64,000 nucleotides of DNA from Simmondsia chinensis (GCA_018398585.1 JAGTTD010000008.1:24761172-24825171), one strand, 5' to 3'. Shown: positions 11,741 to 24,020, counted from the stretch's first letter. Numbers and translations: made by a program. Notes: a model not told the origin generated them from the sequence alone.

Positions 11741-13010
11741 TAAGACGGGTGTGCATAGGATGGCCTCCATGCCCCGGGGGGGGAGGGGGGGGGGGGGAGA
11801 GGGGAGACCACGGGACTCTGGACCAAGGGGCTCAGGTTACTAGGACCTTGTGAGCTCAGCCGAACCGGGGAGCCTCCAAGGGGCTCAACAGTTGGCGAAG
11901 CGGAGGGCACCGGAGACACGACAGCCAGAACGGAGGGAGTGTGAGTGAGTGACAGAGAGGAGGGCTTGGTGACAGGGACACCGGGTGGGTCCATAGTAGG
12001 TGACGAGAAGGACCTGCCCACACAAGTATCGCATGAGACCGCGGAGGCAGATATTCCAGCCGCAAGGGGGAGGAGAAGTGGGACATCCACAAGTGAGCTA
12101 TTAGGCGGCACAGTGCATCTAGAGACTAGGTCCTTATATGGAAAGACGTGTTCAACGAAGTGAACATGACGACTAACATGAACACGACCCATAGCAGGGT
12201 TGAGACAACGATAGCCCTTATAACGCGCAACATATCCAAGAAACACACATGGGATGGAGCGCGGGGCTAATTTATGAGCAGTATGAGATGTGATGTTAGG
12301 AGAGCATGCACACCCAAATACCCGAAAAACATTATAATTCGGCGCTTGTTGGAAGAGGCGTTCAAAAGGAGACATGTTATTCAAAAGTGGAGTAGGCAAT
12401 CGGTTAATGACAAAACATGCAGTACACACAGCCTCAATCCAAAATTCATATGGGAGTTGCGCCTGAAAAAGAAGGGTCCATACCATTTCACTTAAATGTT
12501 GACGCTTACGTTCCGCCACTCCATTTTGTTGTGGAGTATCAGGATAAAAAAGATGAAAGTGTATCCCATGTATCGACAGAGGGCAGCCATAGATTTGTTA
12601 TCAAACTCACGACCCCCATCACTTTGAAAACACTTGATAGTAGTAGTAAATTGGTTTTCAACAAAAACCTTAAAAACAGAAAAAATGGAGTACACCTCAT
12701 CTTTCGTTGCATCGAATAGAGCCATGTAAAATGCAAATAGTCATCAATGAAAAGCACATAACAGCGAAAAGCAGAATTAGATCAAACCGGTGATTGCCAA
12801 ACATCAGAATGTATTAATTGTAAAGGTGCAGTAGCAGTATGCAAAAACACGAGTAAACGGTAAACGACGCAACTTGCCTAAACAACAAGCCTGACAATGT
12901 CTGATAGAACTAGAACCAGAACTAGAAGAAAGCAAAGAGCGACTACGCAAAACATCAAAGACAGTATGACCTAAGTGTCCTAGCATCTGTGCCACAAATC
13001 TGCAGAAGCA
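11740..13010 (-). pseudogene. Integrase of the short-LTR copia element
   Basis: The GAG-pre-integrase motif (LGHLGH, then CQACCLGKLRRLPF) is at about 12820-12990. The catalytic core follows with FIDDYLHFTWLY, QSDGGREFD (second Asp) and the AERKRQHLSEM helix (Glu, about 12510), split over several frames. The 11740-12519 frame continues through FWIEAVCTACFVINRLPTP to a serine/proline-rich linker. G-runs on the plus strand at 11775-11800 encode a proline run near its end. Confidence 0.8.
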
Positions 13011-13159
13011 GTCTGAGCAACGAGTCTAGTGAGGTGCGGAGAGAAGCCATAGAGCGGTCCATTACTAAGTATCTTAAGTAGGGGCATCCCTGTAGACTTG
13101 TCCTTGACACAAAAAGAGGACGAATCAAACTCGACACTACAGTTATTCTCGCGACACAA

Positions 13160-14375
13160 CTATTTAAAAGAGAGGAGATTGTGGGTAAGTCCAGGGACCA
13201 AAAAGACTTTAGAGAGGTTAAGTTCGTGCGAGGGAGCACGTAATTTAGAAGTACCAACATGAGTAACAGGTAATAGGGAACTATTGCCAACTTTAATAGA
13301 CTGAAAACCAGAGTAAAGAGAAATATTGATCAAAATACCTAGGTTTGATGTCATATGGTTAGAAGCTCCTGAGTCAGGGTACCACATAGGATCAATAGAG
13401 TCCATAACCGACATGGAAAAAAAAGAGTGGGAAAGATCTGTGCTGACATATCAATGCGAGCATAGGGAAGCGGCATGACCTGCTTGCTCACAAATCTGAC
13501 AGACAAGGGGCCCGTACCTTCTTGAGGAGGACGCGGAGCTAAACGAACCCACAATTGTGGCGTTGGGTGAGGTTGACTGAGTGCTTGTTGACCCGAGCCA
13601 GGGTTTGGTTGACCATATGTTCCACCACGTCCTCCTTGACCTCCTTGATGGTTGAAATTGCGCCCTCCACGACCCTTTCGCCCACGCCCTCCACGACCCC
13701 GGTTGTGACCTGAGGAATCAAGGGCATGACCTGTGGCGGCTAGCGCATGACCGTGCTTAGCATTGGACCGAGCGTGGATCCAAGACAAAGCTGCTTCTTC
13801 ATCTAAAAGAGCCGTCTTGAGTTGTTCAAACAGGAGATCACGAGAACACTAGCGAGTAGAAGTGTCGAAGGCAGCGTATTCCGGGGGAAGTCCAAAGAAA
13901 GCATAGTGCATCAATTCCCGATTAGAGACCGGGTCATCAGCAATGGTCTTAAGTTCAGTTAGGTAAGCGGTCTTGGTCTCATTATCTTTGAGTAGAGTGA
14001 CAAGTTGAGAGTGGAGTCAAATTCTTTAGCGAGAGAGTGGTCCCTAAATCTTTTGGCTAGGGCATCACACATAGCTTTGGAAGTGGGTTGAAGGATGACA
14101 TAATTGAGTGCTGGACGGGCAAGAGACGTAGACAAGCAAACCCTAATACTTTGGTCAACACAAGACCAGGTTTGATGGTTAGGATTAGTAATGAACATAC
14201 CAGTTGGATTTTGTATTTGAGAAGGAGGACAGGGAAAAGAGCCATCAACAAAGCCCATAAGACGATAGGCGTGCAGTAACAGGGAGACCTGTTCCCTCCA
14301 AGTAGTGTAGTCAGTAGGGTGCTCAAGGTTAATTGTGACAAGGCTCGTAATGGAGGAGGTGGGGAGAGGGGCCAT
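13160..14375 (-). pseudogene. gag: gag and protease of the short-LTR copia element
   Basis: Gag starts with a methionine at 14375 and shows the copia gag N-terminal signature (DYTTWREQVSLLLHAY, then LMGFVDGS). The frame breaks near 13959. Further on is a glycine/arginine-rich nucleic-acid-binding stretch (GRGGRGRKGRGG, about 13600-13720). Protease follows with WYPDSGASNHMT, where DSG is the copia active site, at about 13340-13380. Frames are discontinuous, so no complete Gag can be made. Confidence 0.8.
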
Positions 14376-14824
14376 GGGAAAAATGGGCTGCGGCAGAGAA
14401 GAGGACCCGGGAAAGGCAAGGGTTGAGTAATTAGAGAGAGAATAGAAGAAGCCGCTACATGGAGGTGGGAGACCCCAGAGTAGGGGGTGTGGGTAGACGG
14501 CTAGTAAACAACTGGGTAGGATTTGCCATGGGAGACACTGTCGAGGAGACGGGTGGCGCTAGAGAGGTCGTGGGTTCGGGGTATGGAAGAGGAGGAGGGA
14601 GGAGCAGCCATGACACCTGACACCAAACGGGGAATATCGCACTATACTCGTTGGACGGCAGCCCCCGGAGAGAGAGAAGGAGGGGGAGGGGGGCGGCCCT
14701 AGGGTTTTGGGGCTGTAGGAGCGAGGGTTTTGGGGAGGCGGCGCTAGGGAGAAGGAGATGGGGGGCACCGCTGGTGGGTTTTTTTTCTGTTTTTGTTTTT
14801 TTTTTTTTAATTAGGGTTGGTATG

Positions 14825-14835
14825 TTCTGATACTA
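14825..14835 (-). other. Degenerate primer binding site, initiator tRNA-Met type
   Basis: In element sense TAGTATCAGAA abuts the LTR end; the intact form would begin TGGTATCAGA. One base of the TGG start is changed. Confidence 0.6.
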
Positions 14836-14990
14836 TGTGAGAGAGAGATATTTAGGAAGCATACCCAATGGGGTTGCTGAGACGTGTATATATAATAGTA
14901 GGAAAAGAGCAAATTACAATAAAGCCCTTAGGCTAATAATGGAAATAATAGATATACATATATATAAAAGGTAATAATATCCCAATAGCT
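14836..14990 (-). repeat. 5' LTR of the short-LTR copia element
   Basis: In element sense it ends ...TCTCTCTCACA right before the primer site. It shares CCCCATTGGGTATGCTT, AAGGGCTT and ACTATTATATATAC blocks with the LTR at 55446-55606. The start near 14990 (TATTGGGATATTATT) is approximate. Confidence 0.7.
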
Positions 14991-15065
14991 GCCATAATAA
15001 AATAGAACAACAACATGCCTTTAAGCAAATGCCATAAAAAAACAAGTGCTACGGGATAAATCTTA

Positions 15066-15084
15066 TATATATATATATATATAA
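15066..15084. repeat. (TA)n microsatellite
   Basis: A run of about nine TA dinucleotides just outside the copia LTR and before the first unit of the macrorepeat. Confidence 0.9.
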
Positions 15085-15099
15085 TAGAGGAGTACCCCT

Positions 15100-17552
15100 C
15101 ACCCCCAAATCACACCATATCCCAAATGCACAATTTCTAATAAATCAAAAATAAAAAAGAAAAAAAAAATACCCCCACCCCCAAATCACACGAAATCCCA
15201 AATCCACAATTTCTAATAAACCAAAAAAAGAAAAAAAACAATAAATATCCAAATGAACACTTTTCGGTGTTCGCACCCCTGAATGGCACATAACCCCGGG
15301 GTGCCATTTTAACTTCCACAAATCCCAAAAAAAAATGAATAAATAAATTTTTAATTTAAGACTTCCTAGAATTAATCCATAAAAGAAATAAAACTTAGAC
15401 CTTTAAAAACAGGGTGCCGGTTAGATCTCCAATAATCAAAAATAAAAAAGATAAGAAAACCGATAAATTTTAATCCATAAGAGAAAGAAGGAATTAAATT
15501 TCCAGTTAGACCTCCAAGAACCAAAAAAAAAAAAAAAAATTTAAGTCAAGACTTTTCGTGTTTAATCCATAAAAGAAAAAAGAAGTTAGACCTCCAACAA
15601 TAGGGTGCCTGTTACATCTACCTAACCCTGGGGTGCTGGTTTAACTTTCATGAACCCAGAAGTAAATTTTTTTCAATTTAAGACTTTTTATAATTAATCC
15701 ATAAAAGAAAAAATGTTAGATATCCAAGAACAGGGTGTCGGTTACACCTCCAAGAATCAAAAATAAAAATAAAAAAGATAAAAAACCAATAAATTTTAAT
15801 CCATAAAAGAAAAAAAGAAAATAATTTTCGGTTAGACTTTCAAGAATAGGGCGCCTGTTAGACCTACCGAACCCGGGGTGCTGGTTTAACTTCCACGAAC
15901 CCAAAAAAATAAATAAATTTTCAATTTAAGACTTTTCATAATTAATTCGTAAAAAAAAAAAAAATTAAACCTCCAAGAACCGGCAAAAAAATAAATAAAA
16001 ATAAATTTTCAAGTTAACATTTTCCGTAGGTAATCAATAAAAGGAAAAAAAAAAAAAGTTAGACCACCAAGAACAGGATCCTGTTAGACCTTCGAGAACA
16101 AAAAATAAAAAAAAATTAAATGAATTTTCAATTTAAAACTTTTTGTATTTAATCCATAGAAAGAAAAAACAAAGGCCAGACCACCAAAAACAAAAAAGAA
16201 AAAAAAAACCAATAAATTTTCAATTTAAGACTTTCCATATTTAATCCATAAAAGAAAAAAAAGAAAATAAATTTCCAATTAGAGTCTTGAAATAGAAAAG
16301 ATATATTTTGTCATCTTTTTCATCGAAAATTTTGACAGTTACTACTATGAGAATTATGTAAATTGAACAAGATTAGAAGCAGTTGATCAACAAAAAAATT
16401 ATTTCGATGCAAATCAGGGGTATAAAATACGGTGATCAATAAATACCATAATAGCGAAGTTCCTGATCCCCTTGAAACCCTGCAACCCCCAAATAAAGCA
16501 ATTTCAGAAGTCTTTGTCATCCTCCTGTCATCCTTCTGTTCAACTCCCCAACCTTTCAAAAATATCCCAAATCTCAAACAAAAAAACAAAAAAGTAAAAC
16601 GCTATTCAAATAATTGAATAATATTATTAAATCAAATAATTAATTGGCTATTTGTTTTGATTATATCTATGATTTATGTTCAGTCCTTAACCAATTTTAT
16701 ATTCTCAATTTTATTTTTCATGGCAATTAATTAACTATTTATTTTGATTGTGTCTATGATTTGTGTTCCATTCTTATTGGCTATTTAGACGATTATTTCT
16801 TTAGAACTTCTTCTTATTTGTATAAGTTATAGCCAAAATAAAATTATTCCGAAAAATTGCATTTTTGGCGTGGTCCACAAAAATGATTATTATATATGTT
16901 GTTGCACAAAATATTAGAGTTTGAATTTGTAACCTATTAAACATTCATTACAAAAGAATGGTAGAAAATCCATAAAATATAAAATATTTAGGCAAGTGAG
17001 AGATTCGATGGAGGTAGAATTTTGTTATGAAAACTGACTATTGATAATCTTTACTTATATATATAAGTGTCTTCATGTTGCCCTTTTCAATTCAATTCTT
17101 TATGAGTACACTTACATTTCTAGGCCAACACTTTATCTTTTCCATCCATAATTGAATTTTGAAGCCATCACTTAAAGTCTTGAATAAAATTAGGAAAAAA
17201 AATATAATCAAAATACATAATAAAAATTAAAACACAATAAAATATGTACTATATAATAATTTACACGACACATAAAAATTAATTTATCTTCTTATATTTG
17301 TTTGTAGTTACTTGCCTCACTAGATTTTATATACTCAAAATATCAGCTTATTTAAAATATTATTTTAAAATTAAAATTTCTAAAATATTTCTATTTGATA
17401 ATTTTTTAATTATACAATAACTAATTTTATTGCACATAAAAAAATTGCAATTAAAATATATAACAAAAAGATGATGCTAATAATTTTATTTCTCTACAAA
17501 TTCCTAATATGGAATAACTAAATTAGTCATGCAAGCGGTACAAAAGACATGT
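15100..17552. repeat. Macrorepeat unit 1
   Basis: The only unit without an obvious insertion. Its left end is unclear, so the 2.45 kb length is an upper limit. AT-rich sub-repeats fill 15100-16280. GCGAAGTTCCTGATCCCC is at about 16456 and the doubled GCAATTAATT block at about 16635 and 16721. Confidence 0.75.
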
Positions 17553-18729
17553 TGTTTAAATTTTTAATTTAATACTTTTCATAATTAATTCATAAAAAAA
17601 ATAAAAAAAACTTACACCCTCAAGAACAGGGTGTTGGTTAGATATCTAAGAATCAAAAATAAAAAAAAAGATCAAAAACTAATAAATTTTAATCCATAAA
17701 AGAAGAAAAAGGAAATAAATTTCCTATTAGACCTCAAACAACAATTTTTTTTATATTTAAGACTTTTAATATTTAATCCACAAAGGAAAAAAAAAAAAAA
17801 AAAAAAAGGTTACACCTCAAAGAATAAGGTGTATGTTACACCTACCTAACCTCGGAGTGATGGTTTAACTTCCACGACCCCAAAAAATAAATAAATAAAT
17901 AAAATTTTAATTTAAGACTTTTCATAATTAATCCATGAAAGAAAAAAATTAGATCTCCAAGAACAGGGTGCCGATTATACCTCCAAGAATCAAAAATAAA
18001 AAAAAAAGATAAAAAACCAATAAATTTTAATCAATAAAAAAAATGAAATAAATTTTCGGTTAAACCTCCAAAAATAGGGTGCCTTTTAGACCTATCTAAC
18101 CCTGAGGTGCCGGTTTAACTTCCACAAACCCAAAAAAATAAATAAATTTTTAATTTAAGATTTTTCATAATTAATTCATACAAAAATAGACCTCCAAGAA
18201 CCAAAAAAAAACAAATAAATAAATAAAAATAAAATTTTAAGTTAAGACTTTTCATATGTAATCCATAAAAGGAAAAAAAAGTTAGACTTTCAAAAACAGG
18301 GTCCTATTAAACCTTCAATAACCAAAAATAAAAAAAAATGAAATGAATTTTCAATTTAAAACTTTTTGTATTTAATCCATAAAAGGAAAAAAAAAAGGCT
18401 AGACTACCAAAAACCCAAAAATAAAAAAAGAAAAAAAAGCAATAAATTTTTAATTTAAGACTTTTCATAATTAATCCCTAAAAGAAGAAAAAGAAAATAA
18501 ATTTTCAATTAAAGTCCTCAAATAGAACATATATTTTGTCATCTTTTTCATCAAAAATTTTGATAGTTACTACTATGAGAATTATATAAATTGAACAAGA
18601 TTATGAGCAGTTAATCAAACAAAAAGTTATTTCGATGCAAAAAATTCGGGTTACAAAATACGGTGACCAATAAATATCATAATAGCGAAGTTTCTGATCC
18701 CCTAGAAACCCAGCAACCCCCAAATAAAG

Positions 18730-18898
18730 GAATAAATTACCAAAGTGGCATATTTTGCAAAAAAAATTACCAAAATAGCATAGTTGAATAAATATTTACC
18801 AAAATGGCACCCTTTACTGTAGCGTCAATAGGAAACGCCGTTTCAAACGGCATTCGTTGAGCGGTAGGAGACGTTACCTGTCGGACGCCGTCAAAAAC
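18730..18898 (+). repeat. Left TIR of the Mutator-like element
   Basis: Matches the reverse complement of 21579-21746 with scattered substitutions. Both contain TTTACTGTAGCGTCAATAGG and GGAAACGCCGTTTCAAACGG. The inner part is dense in ACGCCGTTT and its complement. Confidence 0.85.
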
Positions 18899-18915
18899 GT
18901 GTCAGAAAGAGCCGT

Positions 18916-18973
18916 CCTAAGGGACGCCGTTTCTAACGGAGTCCGTATGCCGTTAGAAACGGCGTCCCTTAGG
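18916..18973. repeat. Perfect 24-bp inverted repeat with 10-base spacer
   Basis: Arms 18916-18939 and 18950-18973 are exact reverse complements (outer ends CCTAAGGGACG and CGTCCCTTAGG) around a 10-base loop. It lies just inside the left TIR. Confidence 0.9.
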
Positions 18974-19127
18974 TCACGTATATGGGACGGCGTCCCTACG
19001 CCGTTTCTAACGGCGTCCCTACGCCGTCTCTTTCGCTTCCGTACGCGCACAGTAATATCCCCGTGACCTGATTTTTTTCCCCTTCATTTTCATCTTCTTC
19101 TTCAACCTACTCTTTTTCCTCCATTTT

Positions 19128-19273
19128 CATCTTCTTCATCCCCTTCATCTTCACTTTTACCTCTATAAATACCACCAATTTCTTCAATATTTTTCACAAC
19201 ATCTTCTTCATCCCCTTCATCTTCACTTTTACCTCTATAAATACCACCAATTTCTTCAATATTTTTCACAATA
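19128..19273 (+). promoter_or_regulatory. Tandemly duplicated promoter-like block with two TATA boxes
   Basis: A block of about 73 bp is present twice in direct repeat. Each copy contains CCTCTATAAATACCACC, with TATAAATA near 19164 and 19237, preceded by TC-rich sequence. It lies upstream of the PMD coding exons in the same direction. The duplication is seen directly; promoter function is inferred. Confidence 0.6.
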
Positions 19274-19662
19274 CCCAATTACTTAAATACATCTTTCAAC
19301 TTATTATCCTCTCAAAAAAAACTTCCAATCTCCACTTCATTTTCACAGTTATGTAAGTCGTTATTATTGTCATTTTTAAATTTGTTAATACTTTTATATT
19401 ATAATGTCATATTATTTTGTAGGAATTTGTTATCATAGTAATATTATTAGATTGATTAGTAAAGTTAATATAGTGATTATAATATATATAATAGCAAATT
19501 AAAAAATTTATACTGAAAAAATTATTAATTGTATATTTTATGTTATATTTCAATATATTCGTAATTTTTTGTAGCTTATATTGTTTTTCAGTGTTAAACT
19601 TTATTATATGATAATTTTAACTGTTTGTGATACCTTTATGTATTTAAAAAATTAAAGGGCAG

Positions 19663-21324
19663 CCTAGTAAGAAGTACATGGTTGGCGCAACTTTATGCAC
19701 AAGCCCCCCCACCTTACGCCGATGAGCAAGTGTTGTTACAACACGCCAGACGCTACATCCTTAATTTGTTCGGCTCCCTGTTGTTCACCAACAGCACTGG
19801 TAGTTGGACATCAATGGTCTATCTTCCATTGCTTGAGACGATGGAGGGGTGTAGTAAGTACAGCTGGGGGTCAGCTGTTCTTGCCAATCTATACAGACAA
19901 ATGTGCCAGTGTTGCATGGCAGGCCGCGCCCAAATCAGCGGGTGTGTTTTATTGCTCCAGGTATGGACGGTCACTTATATTAATGTTTAATTCTTTAATG
20001 TATTAAATCCCTAATTCGTATGTGCCATTGCATGTGTAGTTGTGGTCATGGGAACATTTACATATTGGTCGACCGTTTATATCCGCGCCCCGTCCACTTC
20101 CACCTGCAGTCAATGATCTGTTGCCGCCTTTGGGATCTCTGTAAGGGAAAATATTTTGTACATCTTGATTTAATGAATATGTAATATTATGTATGTATTA
20201 AAATAATTTATTTTGTACTTGATCAGCTGGGTTGCGTCCTTGACATTCCGCGAGAATCCAAGGCAATGCCAATCCTTCTATAGGGACCAACTTGATATCC
20301 AAGAGCCACATCAGGTATATACATAAAAACAGACACAATTATATATTGTTCATATTTAATGTAATAACTAAGTTATTTTACCTGCACTTAGGTTCAATGG
20401 ACGCCTTACAGGCAATCTCGGTTAAGCACCTTGCCAGCAATTTGTGTCGAGGGTCGTCATATCTAGCGATATCAGGGACCAATGATATGCTTTGGCATTA
20501 TAGAGCTGCATTGCCCTGATAGAGTGTTGCGTCAGCTTGGATTAACGCAACATATCCCGGATCGCATCGACACCCTTGACTCCTTGCACAATACATCTCG
20601 TTCGGGCAGGTGGGACGAGAATTGGGAGGTCTACCATTCGAACTGGATCGAGGTATGGAACACACGAATGGATTATATCGCCAACGTATGTCACCCTCCT
20701 ACATCGCCTACAGATTACATGTGTTGGTACAACTCTATCACTAGGCGTTACATAGTACGGCGTGAAGTGCATGTTCAGCGTCCATCCCAGCTTCGTTATG
20801 ATCCAAGTGGCAACCAAATTCAACGTGTGGTAAGCACTTTTACAACATTTGTCTCCTTACTTATTCCACAATATGTTTCGTTAACATTTGAATGTACTAT
20901 TTTCTAGCTCGATGTTCTTAAAAAGCATGCTAAAATGGCAGTTCAAAGGATACGTAATACTGTTGGCCACACTGTAGAGTCTGTCTCTACAGAATGGCTA
21001 ACTACTTGCAGTACCGCAATAGATGTTGCCGGTGAACGACATCAATTTGAACAGGCTATGCAAGAAGAAGAGTTTGACTACCGTTCATTTGGTGCTCCAC
21101 CCTCGCAGCATCATGGTGAACCTCCAGAAGGAAGTAGACGTGAACGTCCGCGACATAGTTTTCTAGTTCATATGGAAGGTTCACCCTCACAGCATCGTGG
21201 TGAACCTCCAGAAGGAAGTAGACGTGAACGTCCTCGACATAGTTTTTCAGTTCATATGGAAGGTTCACCCTCACAGTATCGTGGTGAACCTCATCGTAGA
21301 TCGATGTTACGTTTTGTACCATAA
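19663..21324 (+). pseudogene. Plant mobile domain (PMD, MAIN/MAIL1-type) gene, 5'-truncated
   Basis: Exons 19663-19960, 20040-20140, 20227-20314, 20392-20829 and 20908-21324 have GT-AG borders and matching phases, giving about 446 residues. The PMD core is clear: ARRYILNLFGSLLF, YSWGSAVLANLYRQMC, GCVLLLQLWSWEHL, FYRDQLD, PDRVLRQLGL and WEVYHSNWIEVWN. PMD proteins of Arabidopsis (MAIN, MAIL1) act in gene silencing and genome stability; transposon-borne relatives are common. The N-terminal part of the domain is missing upstream of 19663, and one in-frame TAG at 20464-20466 (probably from TGG) breaks the fourth exon. The C-terminus has 28-residue repeats. Confidence 0.8.
21098..21300 (+). repeat. 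84-bp coding tandem repeat in the PMD C-terminus
   Basis: CACCCTC is repeated at 21098, 21182 and 21266, exactly 84 bp apart, encoding 28-residue units that contain GEPPEGSRRERPRHSF. Two full copies and one partial copy keep the frame. Confidence 0.9.
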
Positions 21325-21578
21325 CTTAAGTTATTTATTTTTTTGTAATCTATTATTATAGTGCATTTTTTCCTTTTTTATTACTTTATACATTAAATAA
21401 TGTAACTCTACTAAATTTTTTTTTCTACTTTATTTTATCATTTTATTGTTAATTAAGTTAGGAGGATTGTTAATTTTTTCTACTTTACTTTTATACAAAG
21501 GTGTGCGGAAAGCCGTCAGAAACGGCGTACGGATGCCGTTAGAAACGGCGTCCGTTGGACGTCACTAAAGGGACGCTG

Positions 21579-21746
21579 TTTCTGACGGCGTCTGACAAGT
21601 AACGTCTCCGACCAGTCAACGAACGCCGTTTGAAACGGCGTTTCCTATTGACGCTACAGTAAAGTGTGCCATTTTGGTAAATATTTTTTCAACTATGCCA
21701 TTTTGGCAATTTTTTTTGCAAAATATGCCATTTTGGTAATTTATTC
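21579..21746 (-). repeat. Right TIR of the Mutator-like element
   Basis: Inverted partner of 18730-18898. Further ACGGCGT-type inverted motifs continue inward to about 21505. Confidence 0.85.
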
Positions 21747-22486
21747 CAAATAAAGCAATTTCAGAAGTCTTTGTCCTCCTCCTGTCCTCCTTCTGTTCAG
21801 CTCCCCAACCTTTCATAAATATCCCAAATCTCAAGTAAAAAAAAAAGTAAAATACTATTCAAATAATTGAATAAAATAAATAAATCAAGTAATTAATTGG
21901 CTATTTGTTTTAATTATGTCTATGATGTATGTTCAGTCCTTTACCAATTTTATATTTCATGGCAATTAATTGGCTATTTGTTTTGATTATTTCTATGATT
22001 CGTGTTCAGTTCTTATTGGCTATTTAGGCAATTGTTTGTTTAGAACTGCTTCTTATTTGTATAAGTTATAGTCAAAATAAAATTATTCCAAAAAATTGCA
22101 TTTTTGACGTGGTCCACAAAAATGATTATTATAAATGTTGTCGCAGTAAATATTAGAGTTTAAATTTGCAAACTATTAAATATTCGTTACAAAAGAATCA
22201 TAGAAAATCCATAAAATATCAAATATTTAGGCAAGTAAGAGATTCGTTGGAGGTAGAATTTCGTTATGAAAACAGACTACTATTAGCTTTTACTTATATA
22301 TATAAGTGTCTTGCCCTTTTCATTTCAATTCTTTATGAGTATACTTACATTTCTAGGCCAACACTTTATCTTTTCCACCCATATTTGAATTTTGAAGCCA
22401 TTACTTAAAGTCTTGAATATAATTAGGAAAAAAAAAAATATAATCGAAATACATAATAAAAATTAAAACACAATAAAATATGTACT

Positions 22487-24003
22487 TGATGTGAGTTTAA
22501 AGTGTGTTTAAAACCATCTACTCGCAAGCGTACGAGATCGTCATAGCTTTGTCGGGTATACGGGTTGTATCCACAGGGAATTGTGTTAAGTTAGATTTAC
22601 TGATTAACGAGCGATTTGAATTTTTGGTTTTTTTGTTGTTTGAATAAGTTGTAAGCAAAATTACTGAAACTGAATATAAAGTGAATGAGACAATTCAATT
22701 GAGGTTAGTTTAGGGAGTGAATTTAGGGTAGCTTAACACGTATCCCGTCATTATATTCTACTTAGGACGATGATTTGAAGGACTTAGGCTACAACCTCTA
22801 AGCCTGGGTTAATATATAAATAAGGGCTAGGGTAATGAACTAGTCTAAAGGCATAACCTAACTTAGCACCCTAGATGTAGCATAGGTTATCTCATTAGCA
22901 CTACTTAATTCCTTTGTTACTCCTAATTCAATATTAATGTATATAAAAGATTGGGTTCAGTGTTGGGTACAACCTCAACCTGGGCCACGCGTGAATTCTT
23001 GTTATGTTATGGTCTAGGCTAAAAGCACAAGACTAATCGCTACAAAGTTGGAGATCTAGTCATGGCTACAATCACACATACATAAAATTCAACAATCATG
23101 AAAAACTCCCCACAAGGGTGCGAATATAACATAACTAAACCAATCGTCAGAAGTATAATATAAATCTAACATACGGGCGGCTACCTGCCCTTCATCCATA
23201 AACTATGAAAGTTTACTCCTCCATGGGAGTTTTATACATCATTAACATCTAAAAAAAGAGAGAACAATGAATAAACAATTAGGAATTGAAAACTCCCTCA
23301 ATTGACTTTGACGTTGATCCTTGCTTTGATCCTTCCGGCACTCCGACCACCTGCGCTTCGGCATTTGAGAACTCCTTGGATCTCGTAGCGGCTTCGGGAG
23401 GAGAGGAGGAGAGGAGGGGTGGAAAAAAGATCTAAAATGAGGCCTCCCCCTCCATATTTATACATGGGGCGTGCTTTAGGGTTGGTCCCGTGCCATCCCC
23501 GATCGATCGGTGGTCAAACTGATCGATCGACGCCCCCTTAGCAGCTTGCGCAGTTAACTTAAAATGAGTATAACTTTTGATCCGTAATGAGTTATGGGCC
23601 AAATTATATACCAAATCGAAGCTCTCGAAGATATCTACGTGACCAAGTGGTTTAATAAGTATATTAGCAAAACATTGGGTCAAAAATACCCTTCTTTTAG
23701 CCTTTTACTCGTTTTGAGCTTGACCGATTGCCAAAATGCATGGTCAATCAATCCATACGCCCAAGGAAAGACTATTTTTGACCAAATCTTGACCCGATGG
23801 GTGCTTATTTTGCACACGTGGTTGGGTTTCTCAATGTAGTCTTCAATTATGCCTTGATTACACTTGAATCTTCCACTTTTCAGCCTTTGTTGCTCCATTG
23901 CGCTTTAAGCCAAAATGTACCTAGATTACAACAAAAACGCACATGTGGAGGTCGAATATATGGCAGGAATGGAAAATAAAATATATAAAAATCAAGTGCA
24001 TCA
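22487..24003 (-). repeat. 3' LTR (left) of the gag-protease element
   Basis: 1517 bp, from TGATG (22487) to GCATCA (24003) on the plus strand. It contains GGGTATACGGGTTGTATCC, common in Athila-type LTRs. In element sense a TATAAATA box lies at 23455-23462, with two GATCGATC palindromes upstream of it. Confidence 0.9.
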
Positions 24004-24020
24004 ACATCCCCAAACCCACA
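24004..24020 (-). other. Polypurine tract of the gag-protease element
   Basis: In element sense GTGTGGGTTTGGGGATG lies immediately before the 3' LTR start. A near copy sits inside the element at 25181-25200. Confidence 0.7.

Larger units (their letters stand above)
10085..14990 (-). mobile_element. Ty1/copia retrotransposon with short LTRs, decayed
   Basis: A minus-strand element with 5' LTR at 14836-about 14990, an altered initiator-Met primer site, then gag, protease, integrase, RT and RNase H in copia order, and a truncated 3' LTR at about 10085-10133. Many frameshifts and stops are present. A second fragment of the same family, plus strand, starts at 55446, which helps define the LTR ends. 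Confidence 0.85.
18730..21746. mobile_element. Mutator-like element (non-autonomous) carrying a plant mobile domain gene
   Basis: The element begins GAATAAATTACC and ends GGTAATTTATTC. It is bordered by a perfect 9-bp target duplication CAAATAAAG (18721-18729 and 21747-21755). Other macrorepeat units show the empty site CAACCCCCAAATAAAGCAA. Terminal inverted repeats are long (about 170 bp strong, fading to about 240). Nine-base duplication and long TIRs fit Mutator-like elements. No transposase is present; the only gene is a PMD pseudogene. Confidence 0.85.

Noticed and set aside
15100..18700. Possible CRISPR-like array because of regularly repeated segments
   Set aside because: Repeats are long, diverged and AT-rich with no constant spacers; the context is plant nuclear DNA.
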